From the NCBI GenBank assembly GCA_005881895.1, contig VBCG01000150.1:1-45100 (forward strand): 45,100 nucleotides of DNA. Direction: 5' to 3'. The position numbers were made by a program, and so were the translations under genes. Under the pieces are notes generated by a model. The model did no database searches and was not told the origin of the DNA. It worked only from the letters and a program-made list of their open reading frames with translations. Below, one piece after another: positions 19,045 through 27,451 of the stretch (positions within the stretch are counted from its first letter, which is position 1; each line of letters begins with the position of its first letter). This DNA comes from Betaproteobacteria bacterium (GTDB lineage: Bacteria > Pseudomonadota > Gammaproteobacteria > Burkholderiales > Casimicrobiaceae).

Positions 19045-22000
19045 TCCCGCCAGCCGCCCTCCACCAACGGATAGTAAAGAGCAAGGCGCAGACGCGAACG
19101 GGCGTCGAGCCCTCGCGCGATGCGCGCGTAGCGCTCGAGTTGCGCGCCGTAACGTTCGACCTCGGTATCCATGAACCGCGCGACGTTGGCGCCTTCGTGG
19201 CGTCCGGTCTTGAAATCGACAATCCAGCGGACGCCGTTCGCGACAAAAGTACGGTCGAGCGTGACGTGGACAAGCGCACCGTCATCGTCGCCCGCGAGCG
19301 CGAGCTCGCTTTGCGCCTCTTCGTGCGCCGGCTCGAACAGCCAGCGTCCGCGCGCATCGTTTGTGACGCGTTCAATGACTTCGCATACGGCATCGATCGA
19401 GGAGGCCATCGCTTCGCGATCGACACCTGCGTTCGTGAGCTCGCGTTCGATTCGCGAACGCGCCGACCTTTGCCGATTCAGGTCCCAGGCTTTGATGCCT
19501 TCTCGACCGATTTGGGCCAGCACACGATGAGCAACTGTGCCGATCGCCGCCGCGGTCGCATGGGCCCAATCGAACTCGCGGGCGATAGGTTCATGCGAAG
19601 CGGTCGCAAAACCGAAAGGAATCGTTGCCGACGGTTCGGGTGGCCGGTAGCCGATCGGTAAGCGCCTGAGCAACAGCGGCGCGACGTTGACGATGGCTGC
19701 CTTTGCATCGACATCGACGGGTTCAGGCAACTGCGTACCGAGCACCGGCCATAGCTTCGCGAGCGCGGAACGCCGCTGCGGCGTTTCACATTCGAGCGCG
19801 CCTGTATCCGTTTGCCTGTGCCGCAGCGTTGCCGTCAGATGCAGTTGCGACTTCGCGCGCGTACATCCGACGTATAGCAGCCGCGCGAGTTCCGCCTCCT
19901 CCTCATCGTCGGCGAGATCGCCGACGTAGCGGTACACCGGATCGTCGCTGCCGCCGCGCGCCTTGCGTGGCGCGAGCAACAAGCCATGCGGGCGCATGCG
20001 CCAGCGCAACAGGCTCTCGCCATTGCGGGCAGGCACCCGATCGAGCGCGGGGAGGATCACCGTATCGAATTGCAATCCCTTCGCTTTATGCAGCGTCATG
20101 ACACTTACTTGCGCTTCGGCCGCGCCGTTGGGCGCCGCCATCAGATCTTCGAGCGTCGCGCAGAACACGTCGTAATCGCGGAGGTCGCCCGCGCTCTCGT
20201 GCACGCCCAGCAACGCGAAGAAGCGTTCGGCTGCATCGAGATCGAGCGGTTCTGCAATGCACGCCGGGCCGCCAAGCCCAAGCCATGCGCCGCGCACCCG
20301 GGCAACCAACGACGCGCGTCCACGCGACTCGAGCGCAGGGTTGATCACCGCGGCGAAACGCTCCAATCGCGCAGCACCTTCCGGCGATAACTGCGCACGG
20401 ACGGACGGCGCAGTCACTGCTTCGCACCAATCGCTTGTAGCGGCCGTCTGCGACAGCGTATACAGGTCGGGAAGCGTGACGCCGCACCACGGCGCGCGGA
20501 GGACAGCGAGCCATGCGAGCCGATCGGCGGGCTGCGTGAGCGCATGGGTCAGCGACAGCAGATCGAGGATTGCCTGACGTTGCGCAAGCGATTCGAGATC
20601 GACCGCCGCAAAGGCGATGCCGCCTCGACGCAACGCCGGAAGAATGGAGTTGAGATGGGGCCGCGCGCGCACCAGGATCGCGATGTGTTCGCTCTGCGCA
20701 GCCAGCGCAGCTTTCACGAGAGAGACGACACCCTCGGCTTCGGCTTCCGGATCCGCGTACACGTCGAGCGTCGGCGTGCGGGCGATTGCAGGACATGCCG
20801 CGACGCTTGGCGCGTAAGCGACGGCGCTACGCCAGGGATCGTCGCGCGCCGCGAAGACCGGTGGAAAAACATCATTCAGCCACTCGACGATCCGCGCCTG
20901 CGAACGGAAGTTGCGTGTCAGATCGATGAATGTCACCGGCACGGTGCCGATCCGCAACGTCCGCCGCGCCTCGAGAAACAGCCGCACTTCGGCCTCGCGG
21001 AAGCGATAGATCGACTGCATCGGGTCGCCGACGGCGAACACGGTTCGGCCGTCTCCGGATACCCACCCCGCGGTCAAGCGTTCGAGCAACGCAATCTGGG
21101 CGTCGGACGTATCCTGAAATTCGTCGATCAGCAGATGCGCGATGGAAAGATCGAGCCGCAATAGCAAGTCGCTCGGTGCATCGGGGTCGCCCAGCGCATC
21201 GATCGCCGTGAGCATCGCCTCCGGCGGGTCGATCACGCCCGCCTCGGCAAACGTCAACTTCAACTGCGCCGCGAGACGCGGCAAAAGCTCGAGCAGCGCG
21301 GCGATGACGTTCCAGCTCGCGTCGTCGTAGGTCGGAAAAGGAAGCCGGCGCGCGACGTCGAGCGTCTCGCGCAATCCAGGTACGGCGCTGCACGCGTCGA
21401 TGAACGCCGTCATGCGCGTCTTGAAGTGCTCGCGATCGCGACGGCCCGGTCCGTTGCCCTTCGGTGGAAACCCTTCTCGGGCGCCGAAGCCGAAGCGCCA
21501 TTTCCCTTTTTCCGTCAACATCCACCCGGCCAGCATTCGCCAATCGGCGAGCGCCCCGGCGTTCGCGCCGGGAAGCCCGCCGTTCGCGGCGCAGCGTTCC
21601 ATCCAATGGCGGCGTTCAGCGTGCGCGGGATGGTCGGCAAGATTCGTCGCCGCTTCGCGCAAAAACGACGCGAGCTCGGGCTCGAGGTCGGCGGGAAAGA
21701 GCTCAACAATGCGCGCCAACTCGCTTTCGATCTCGATGACGAGCGTGGCTTCCGCTGCAGCCCGGAGCGCGATCGGGTCGCGACCGACGAGATGCTTCAA
21801 CCATTGATCGCGTTTCGCGAGCATATCGGTCAATAGATCGATCACCGTCGATGTGTCATTGTCGACGTGGTCGAGCAACGCGCGCCAGCGGACGTCGGCT
21901 GGATCCGCGGCAACCAGCGCGCTGCGTGCTGCCTCGCGATGGAGCAACACGGTCTTGTCGTCGATGCGCGGCGGTGCTCCGAAGCGCGTCGCGATCGGCG

Positions 22001-22397
22001 CGCGGCGTGCGATCGAGGCGCAAAACGCGTCGATCGTATAGATGCGCAATTGCGCCGGATGGTCGACGAGATGCCATCCGAGCGTACGGTCGCGCTCGAG
22101 TGCTCGGCGGGCAAGCGCGCGCGTCTCAATCTCGAGCGCATCGTCGATCGGCTTGTTGGCCTCCGCCTCGGCGAGCGCCTTGGTCACGCGATCACGCATT
22201 TCCGCGGCGGCCTTCCGCGTGAACGTCATCGCCACGACGCGATCGGGCCGGTCGACATGTGGTAGCAACGCAAGAAAGCGTTGGATCAGGAGCTCTGTCT
22301 TGCCGGAACCTGCGGGCGCCTGAACGAGAAACGACCCGCCGACGTCGAGCGCGGCGGTGCGGTTCGCGGCATCGCGCGCCGTGAGTTTGTCATTCAT
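19026..22397 (-). CDS. UvrD/AddA-like helicase-nuclease
   Basis: Internal ATG at 22397 of ORF 19026..22532; FLVQAPAGSGKTELLIQRFLALL (Walker A), AHLLIDEFQDTSDAQIALLERL, FAVGDPMQSIYRFREAEV, VMTLHKAKGLQFDTVILP, C-terminal WIVDFKTGRHEG...QLERYARI. Confidence 0.9.
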   Translation of the reverse strand: MNDKLTARDAANRTAALDVGGSFLVQAPAGSGKTELLIQRFLALLPHVDRPDRVVAMTFTRKAAAEMRDRVTKALAEAEANKPIDDALEIETRALARRALERDRTLGWHLVDHPAQLRIYTIDAFCASIARRAPIATRFGAPPRIDDKTVLLHREAARSALVAADPADVRWRALLDHVDNDTSTVIDLLTDMLAKRDQWLKHLVGRDPIALRAAAEATLVIEIESELARIVELFPADLEPELASFLREAATNLADHPAHAERRHWMERCAANGGLPGANAGALADWRMLAGWMLTEKGKWRFGFGAREGFPPKGNGPGRRDREHFKTRMTAFIDACSAVPGLRETLDVARRLPFPTYDDASWNVIAALLELLPRLAAQLKLTFAEAGVIDPPEAMLTAIDALGDPDAPSDLLLRLDLSIAHLLIDEFQDTSDAQIALLERLTAGWVSGDGRTVFAVGDPMQSIYRFREAEVRLFLEARRTLRIGTVPVTFIDLTRNFRSQARIVEWLNDVFPPVFAARDDPWRSAVAYAPSVAACPAIARTPTLDVYADPEAEAEGVVSLVKAALAAQSEHIAILVRARPHLNSILPALRRGGIAFAAVDLESLAQRQAILDLLSLTHALTQPADRLAWLAVLRAPWCGVTLPDLYTLSQTAATSDWCEAVTAPSVRAQLSPEGAARLERFAAVINPALESRGRASLVARVRGAWLGLGGPACIAEPLDLDAAERFFALLGVHESAGDLRDYDVFCATLEDLMAAPNGAAEAQVSVMTLHKAKGLQFDTVILPALDRVPARNGESLLRWRMRPHGLLLAPRKARGGSDDPVYRYVGDLADDEEEAELARLLYVGCTRAKSQLHLTATLRHRQTDTGALECETPQRRSALAKLWPVLGTQLPEPVDVDAKAAIVNVAPLLLRRLPIGYRPPEPSATIPFGFATASHEPIAREFDWAHATAAAIGTVAHRVLAQIGREGIKAWDLNRQRSARSRIERELTNAGVDREAMASSIDAVCEVIERVTNDARGRWLFEPAHEEAQSELALAGDDDGALVHVTLDRTFVANGVRWIVDFKTGRHEGANVARFMDTEVERYGAQLERYARIARGLDARSRLRLALYYPLVEGGWREWDAAC

Positions 22398-25092
22398 CGG
22401 CAATATCGTCGACTTCGAGGGCGACGCCGCCGACGCGGCATAGCGGTCCCAATCCGCAGATCCGACACGTCTTCGGGCCATCGCGTGGCGCGACATCCGC
22501 GACGCCCGAGCGCAATTCGTGGGCGAGCGCACCCAGATGCGCTTCCCACCACGCTTCGAGCGCGGGCCACGATCCGACCTTCGTGTCCTCCACCTGAACC
22601 AGCGCAGGCCACGAAACGACGTCCGCCGCGATCCCGTTGAGCTTCACTGCGCCCGGCTGCAGCTGGGCGTACGCGACTGCGCACGTGAGCGATTGCGGCG
22701 TCGCCTGGCGTCTTGCCAGTGCGTAGAGGCCGAGCTGAGGCGAGCGCGGTCGCGGATCGAACCACGCTTTCGGCGGCAGCGTGACGCCGGTCTTGTAGTC
22801 GATGATCGCGGCGCCGCCCGACACCCGATCGACGCGATCCAGCCGCAAGCGAAACGACACGCCCGCCAGTGTGAGCTCCGCTTGCACTTCGGTCGCCTCG
22901 ACGGCGAACGGAGGCCGTGTCCGTTCGTAAGCGGCGATCCAGTGGCGCAACAACGCCGCAAGTCGCGTCGTTTCTCCGGCCGCGATGACGGGTGGCACCC
23001 AACGCCAGCGCTCCTCCTTCAATGAACGTCGCGCCGACTCGGCCGCTGTTGCGATCCGCGCAGTCAATGCCGAATCGTCGAGACTTCCAAGCGTCGCGCT
23101 ATCCCGTACGTCGTTCCAGAACGCGGCGAGCGCCGCATGGACCAGTGTGCCGCGTTCGATCGCTGTGAGACCGGTTTTCGCTCGCGGCCATCGATCAACG
23201 TTGAACCGATGCAAGGCGACCGCCTGAAACGGACAATTGCCCTGCGCCTCGATCGCGTGCGCACCGCCGCGAACGCTCGCGCCTTCGGCGAGCGGCTGCA
23301 TGCGAAGATCGGCAATCGCTTCCAACGAAGGCGCCGAAGCGTAAAGCTGCGACGCGTACGATGCGTTGCAGGTTTCCGAATCGAGCGGAGCCAACGCCGG
23401 CAGGTCCAACTCTGCGATGAGCTGCGAGGCCCTACGCGGTTCGTCGTCGTCGACGCTGCGTGCATAGCTCGCGATCACCCGGGGGGCTCCGCGCAGCAGA
23501 AGCGTCGTCACTTTTCGCGCAAAGCGGAGCTCGCGCGCGGCGCTCGAGCGCGGCACGTCGTGATCGCGCTGCCAGGCGAGCGGCAGCAACGGATGCGGTT
23601 GCGGCGCGCGCGGCCAGCGATCGGCGGCAAGACCGGCGATCCACAAGCGATCGAACGGCAGACCGGCGGCTTCCAGCAAACCGACGATCTGGACCGGAAC
23701 GGGCGGCGATTCCGGTTGGAACACCGTATCGTCGCCGAGATCGCCCAATGCGCCGAGCGCGTCAAACATCCGCATCCGCTCGTCGACGACCGACATCGCG
23801 GCGAAATTCACCAGCAACTCGTCAAAGGCGTCGCGTGTTTGTTGCTCGGCGCTCGTCAGCGGACGATCGCCAGGCCAGCCGATAGCGGCGAGCCATCCGC
23901 GCCACAGATCGACCCACACCCGCGGCGACGCTTCGTTCGGAAATCGATAGGCCGCGAACGCGCGCCGCAGGCGCTCGCCCAACGCTTGATCGACGCGATC
24001 GAGTGCGTTGGCAGCGTCGCCATAGCTCACTTCGCGCCGCCCCGAGTCGAGCCACGTTTTCACCAGCGCTGCACGACGCGGCCATTGCGCTGTTGCATCG
24101 GGCAAATAGGGGGAGCGCAGCAGAACGACGGCTTGTGCGAGGGGCAGTGACCGAATTGAAAGCTCGATCCAGCCGAGGGCGGCAGCAACCAAGGGCGCAC
24201 TTGCCAGGCTCGAACCGAGCGAGACGTTGTACGGACGTGTCTCGCCTTCATGACCGGGAAGCTGCAGGGCCGGACACAACACGTCTTCGGCCAGTGCGAT
24301 CACTTCGTCGCGGCGCGACGCCAGGTCTTCCACCGCGATTCCGATCGTTGCGCCCGGATTGGCGAGTGCTTCGTTGCGTGCCCACGTCAACGCCAGCAGC
24401 ATCTCGTCGCGAGGCGATCCCGCGCTGGCGCGTGCAAGTTGCGTGGGTCGCGCGGCGATCGGTTCGCAGCGCGCGATGCGCGCGCCCCGCTCGGTGAGCG
24501 CGGTGATCAGGCGATCGTGCTGCGGTGTCGGCTCGATAAAGCCGGCCAGCACGATATCGAGATTGCGCCACGCGTCGACGCCGTCGATCGCCCGGATGAG
24601 CGCATCGGCAAGCGATGCGTCATCGACGGCGCGCATATGGCCGAGCGTCGCGTGAAACCGCTCCGCCCATCCCGCATACGTGGCGCAGTCATCGTCCTCG
24701 GCAAGCGCATCGTTACGCCATCCGCGCCAACTTTCTCCGCCGCCGCCCCATGCTTTTGTGATCGCCCAGGCGTCCGCCGCCAGAGCGGCCGCGCCACGCA
24801 CATCGGAAAGCGCCGCACTGTCGGCGGCGATGATCTGCCGCCAGCGCCAGCGCGCCTGTGGAGCGCGAAGCAAGCGGGTAACTGTTGGAAGCGCGTCGTG
24901 CGCGAGAACGTCGTTCCACAATTGCTCGAGCCATGCGGACCATGGCAATGCCCGCGCCGCCGGCCACGCGCGACGACCGGCCGAGCGCTGTGCGTTGTCG
25001 TACGTCGCGACGAGCGTACGCGCCAACCGTTTGTTGGGCGTAACGACGGTGGATCCTGCGGCGAGCGCCGCGAGCAGACGGGATTCGAACAT
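22390..25092 (-). CDS. PD-(D/E)XK nuclease family protein, AddB-like probable DNA repair protein
   Basis: STVVTPNKRLARTLVATYDNAQ..., ...QGNCPFQAVALHRF..., AAIIDYKTGVTLPPK...RSPQLGLYALA..., CRICGLGPLC (4Fe-4S-type cysteines). Confidence 0.85.
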   Translation of the reverse strand: MFESRLLAALAAGSTVVTPNKRLARTLVATYDNAQRSAGRRAWPAARALPWSAWLEQLWNDVLAHDALPTVTRLLRAPQARWRWRQIIAADSAALSDVRGAAALAADAWAITKAWGGGGESWRGWRNDALAEDDDCATYAGWAERFHATLGHMRAVDDASLADALIRAIDGVDAWRNLDIVLAGFIEPTPQHDRLITALTERGARIARCEPIAARPTQLARASAGSPRDEMLLALTWARNEALANPGATIGIAVEDLASRRDEVIALAEDVLCPALQLPGHEGETRPYNVSLGSSLASAPLVAAALGWIELSIRSLPLAQAVVLLRSPYLPDATAQWPRRAALVKTWLDSGRREVSYGDAANALDRVDQALGERLRRAFAAYRFPNEASPRVWVDLWRGWLAAIGWPGDRPLTSAEQQTRDAFDELLVNFAAMSVVDERMRMFDALGALGDLGDDTVFQPESPPVPVQIVGLLEAAGLPFDRLWIAGLAADRWPRAPQPHPLLPLAWQRDHDVPRSSAARELRFARKVTTLLLRGAPRVIASYARSVDDDEPRRASQLIAELDLPALAPLDSETCNASYASQLYASAPSLEAIADLRMQPLAEGASVRGGAHAIEAQGNCPFQAVALHRFNVDRWPRAKTGLTAIERGTLVHAALAAFWNDVRDSATLGSLDDSALTARIATAAESARRSLKEERWRWVPPVIAAGETTRLAALLRHWIAAYERTRPPFAVEATEVQAELTLAGVSFRLRLDRVDRVSGGAAIIDYKTGVTLPPKAWFDPRPRSPQLGLYALARRQATPQSLTCAVAYAQLQPGAVKLNGIAADVVSWPALVQVEDTKVGSWPALEAWWEAHLGALAHELRSGVADVAPRDGPKTCRICGLGPLCRVGGVALEVDDIADE

Positions 25093-25133
25093 TCAGGCGA
25101 CGGTTTGCGCGGACCATCGATCCGCGCGCTGCC

Positions 25134-25225
25134 ACCGTAAATAGGGTCAGACTCGACTTTCCACGTTCGCCAGCGAGCGCTGCGCGTCCGACGTTCGGAA
25201 AGTCGAGTCTGACCCTAATTACGGT
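25134..25225. repeat. REPIN/MITE-like inverted-repeat element, copy 2
   Basis: ACCGTAAATAGGGTCAGACTCGACTTTCC (25134-25162) / GGAAAGTCGAGTCTGACCCTAATTACGGT (25197-25225), 29-nt arms with one mismatch; same core as copy 1. Confidence 0.9.
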
Positions 25226-25255
25226 CGTTGCCGTGAATTTACCAGATACGGCGAA

Positions 25256-25588
25256 TTAATCGCCGTTGCTGTTCTGTCCGGGGTCGCGCGGCGTGTTGAT
25301 GGGAATGAACAACGGCTTGATCGACGCGTCGGAACCGAGTCCGGCCATGATCGGGTCGCTCATCAGCTCGGACAGTTGCGCGTCCAGCCGCTTCGCGAGT
25401 CCCTTGTACTCGCCGCACCAATCGTCGTCGCGCACATGCGGCCACACACCTTCGATCATGTGCGGCTTTTGGTTCAACGGGCTCAAGACCGGCGCTGCGC
25501 GGCGGCACTGACCCCATTGGGTCGCCTTTGATTCTTTGGCTGCCGCATTGTTACGATCGAAGAATTGGCAGCTCCGGCACTTTTCCAC
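25256..25588 (-). CDS. small cysteine-motif hypothetical protein
   Basis: 110 aa, MEKCRSCQFFDRNN...GQCRRAAPV...DDDWCGEYKGL: C-x2-C plus two more cysteines, metal/Fe-S-site-like. Confidence 0.6.
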   Translation of the reverse strand: MEKCRSCQFFDRNNAAAKESKATQWGQCRRAAPVLSPLNQKPHMIEGVWPHVRDDDWCGEYKGLAKRLDAQLSELMSDPIMAGLGSDASIKPLFIPINTPRDPGQNSNGD

Positions 25589-25900
25589 GCTTTTTTCCTT
25601 GGTTGGTCAGTGGAGGACCGCTGCGACGAAGCCTATGGGAGACGGTGGTGCAATGTAAGGACGATTTCGCGGTGTCGCAAGTCGCGCATCGATGGAGAGC
25701 GTCCGCGCTCTTGCGAGCAGCGCACCGTTGGCAGATGCTTTTAACCCCCCGCGCACCACGCGGCGGCGAAAAGCTGCACACCGTCGCTTGTTGCGCCACC
25801 AGGTTTTCCGGGTGCTGGACAAAAGAACGGCCGCCGACCGCATCGCTGTTTGCAGTTTAAATAAAACCGGCGGCCGCAAACCGGATACGGATTAGTGAGC

Positions 25901-26236
25901 TCAGGCCGCGAGCTGCGTGATCGCCGCGATGCGCTCGCCTGGCGCTTCTTGTACATGGCGGAGCGAACGGCACGGTGACTGGTCGAGCATCGATTTGAGC
26001 TCGGAGTCGGCTTGCGCGGCCTCGTAGGCGAGCTTCGCATCGTAGGCTAGGCGCTGATCGGGATGCGACAAGACTTCGTACGCCGTGTGAATGCGCCGAA
26101 CAAGACCGGACAAATCCTGCCCTGCGTCGGATTCGCCGTATTGCAGCTTCTCAATCAGCGCAAGATAGGCTTTTTCGATGCGAATGGAATCGGCACCCGG
26201 CGCAATATCAAGATAATCATAGTGCGTATAGTTCAC
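25901..26236 (-). CDS. J-like domain protein without a canonical HPD motif
   Basis: GTG at 26236: MNYTHYDYLDIAPGADSIRIEKAYLALIEKLQYGESDAGQDLSGLVRRIHTAYEVLSHPDQRLAYDAKL; J-domain helices I, III and end motif but no HPD in the helix II-III loop. Confidence 0.7.
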   Translation of the reverse strand: MNYTHYDYLDIAPGADSIRIEKAYLALIEKLQYGESDAGQDLSGLVRRIHTAYEVLSHPDQRLAYDAKLAYEAAQADSELKSMLDQSPCRSLRHVQEAPGERIAAITQLAA

Positions 26237-26444
26237 GAGTTGCTCCCTGTCTGAGTCGTATTGTCTGTTTGATCGAACGCCGACAATCGAGCAGCAACCG
26301 TGCCACGTGTGCGCGCCGCCGGTCGGCAACGCGCTAACTCGTTGAAGTGACAAGAAGCGGTCTTCGTAATCGTGGCGAGTTGTTCACCACGAATACGCAG
26401 CGAAACAAACTTGTAAGCTACTGCAAAAGCCGCAACGACGAATG

Positions 26445-27293
26445 TCAGATGACTGCGAGCGGCTTCGCGTGCGCAGGGGGCGGAAATGCGGCGCTGAGTG
26501 CGGTTTGAATATGTGCGGAGAGCGTGACGTCCGCCGCTTTGCGATTGTCGCGCACGTGTGACGCCGTCGACGCTTTAGGGATCGCGATCACGCGGCGCTT
26601 GATCAGCCACGCCAGTGCAAGTTGCGCCGGCGTTGCGCTCGCCTCGCGCGCGATCGCCTGAAGCTTGCGGCTGCGCAAGAGATCGCCCTGCCCGACCGGC
26701 GAGTACGCCATGAGCGCGATCCGATGCTCGCGGCAGAGCGCGGCAAGACGCCATTCGATCGCGCGTTCACCCAGGTGATAGAGAACCTGGTTCGCCGCGC
26801 ACTGCTTCCCCTCGGGAATGGCCATCAGCTCTTCGATGTCGTCGACGTCGAAGTTTGAAACGCCCCAGCGGACGATCTTGCCGTCGCGCCGCAGTCGCTC
26901 GAACGCGCCGACCGTTTCAGCCAACGGGATGCGACCGCGCCAGTGCAGCAGATACAGGTCGAGCCGGTCGGTAGCGAGGCGCTTGAGACTGCGCTCGCAG
27001 GCAGAGATCGCGCTTTTCGCGCCGGCGTTGTGGGGATAGACTTTGCTGACAAGAAAAACGCGATCACGCTGTCCGGCGATGACTTCACCTACGAGCTCTT
27101 CAGCGCCGCCGTCGCCGTACATCTCGGCCGTGTCGATAACGGTCATGCCAAGCTCGATGCCCAAACGCAGCGATGCGATCTCGGCATCGTGGTCACGTCC
27201 GCGCTCGCCCATTCGCCATGTGCCGAGTCCAAGCGCAGGAACACGAACGCCATCGGGCATCGATACTTTTGGAATCGACGAATGAGCGCTCAT
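26445..27293 (-). CDS. aldo/keto reductase
   Basis: VPALGLGTWRMGERGRDHDAEIASLRLGIELGMTVIDTAEMYGDGGAEELVGEVI...LDLYLLHWRG...RWGVSNFDVDDIEEL...AIPKAST. Confidence 0.94.
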   Translation of the reverse strand: MSAHSSIPKVSMPDGVRVPALGLGTWRMGERGRDHDAEIASLRLGIELGMTVIDTAEMYGDGGAEELVGEVIAGQRDRVFLVSKVYPHNAGAKSAISACERSLKRLATDRLDLYLLHWRGRIPLAETVGAFERLRRDGKIVRWGVSNFDVDDIEELMAIPEGKQCAANQVLYHLGERAIEWRLAALCREHRIALMAYSPVGQGDLLRSRKLQAIAREASATPAQLALAWLIKRRVIAIPKASTASHVRDNRKAADVTLSAHIQTALSAAFPPPAHAKPLAVI

Positions 27294-27336
27294 CGCCGCA
27301 GCCCACGAGTTAGCGCGTCAACCGGACACCCGCGTA

Positions 27337-27440
27337 CAATTGCGCCGCAGGGCCGCCCCAAGGCGCAATTGCTCCCCCTCTGAGGGCAGAGTGCACAGCG
27401 TAGCGGCCGAATTGGCCAATGAGGCCGCAAGCGTGGGGGT
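27337..27440. repeat. structured dispersed-repeat-like element upstream of the molybdopterin oxidoreductase
   Basis: CAATTGCGCC (27337-27346)/GGCGCAATTG (27362-27371); CCCCC (27374-27378)/GGGGG (27435-27439) enclosing GCGGCC (27403-27408)/GGCCGC (27423-27428). Confidence 0.65.
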
Positions 27441-27451
27441 CCTGTTCTAGG

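Noticed and set aside
26070-26110. SHPDQRLAYD in the J-like protein taken as the catalytic HPD
   Set aside because: It lies at the end of helix III/IV, where canonical J domains have 'SDPxxRxxYD'; the functional HPD belongs between helices II and III.
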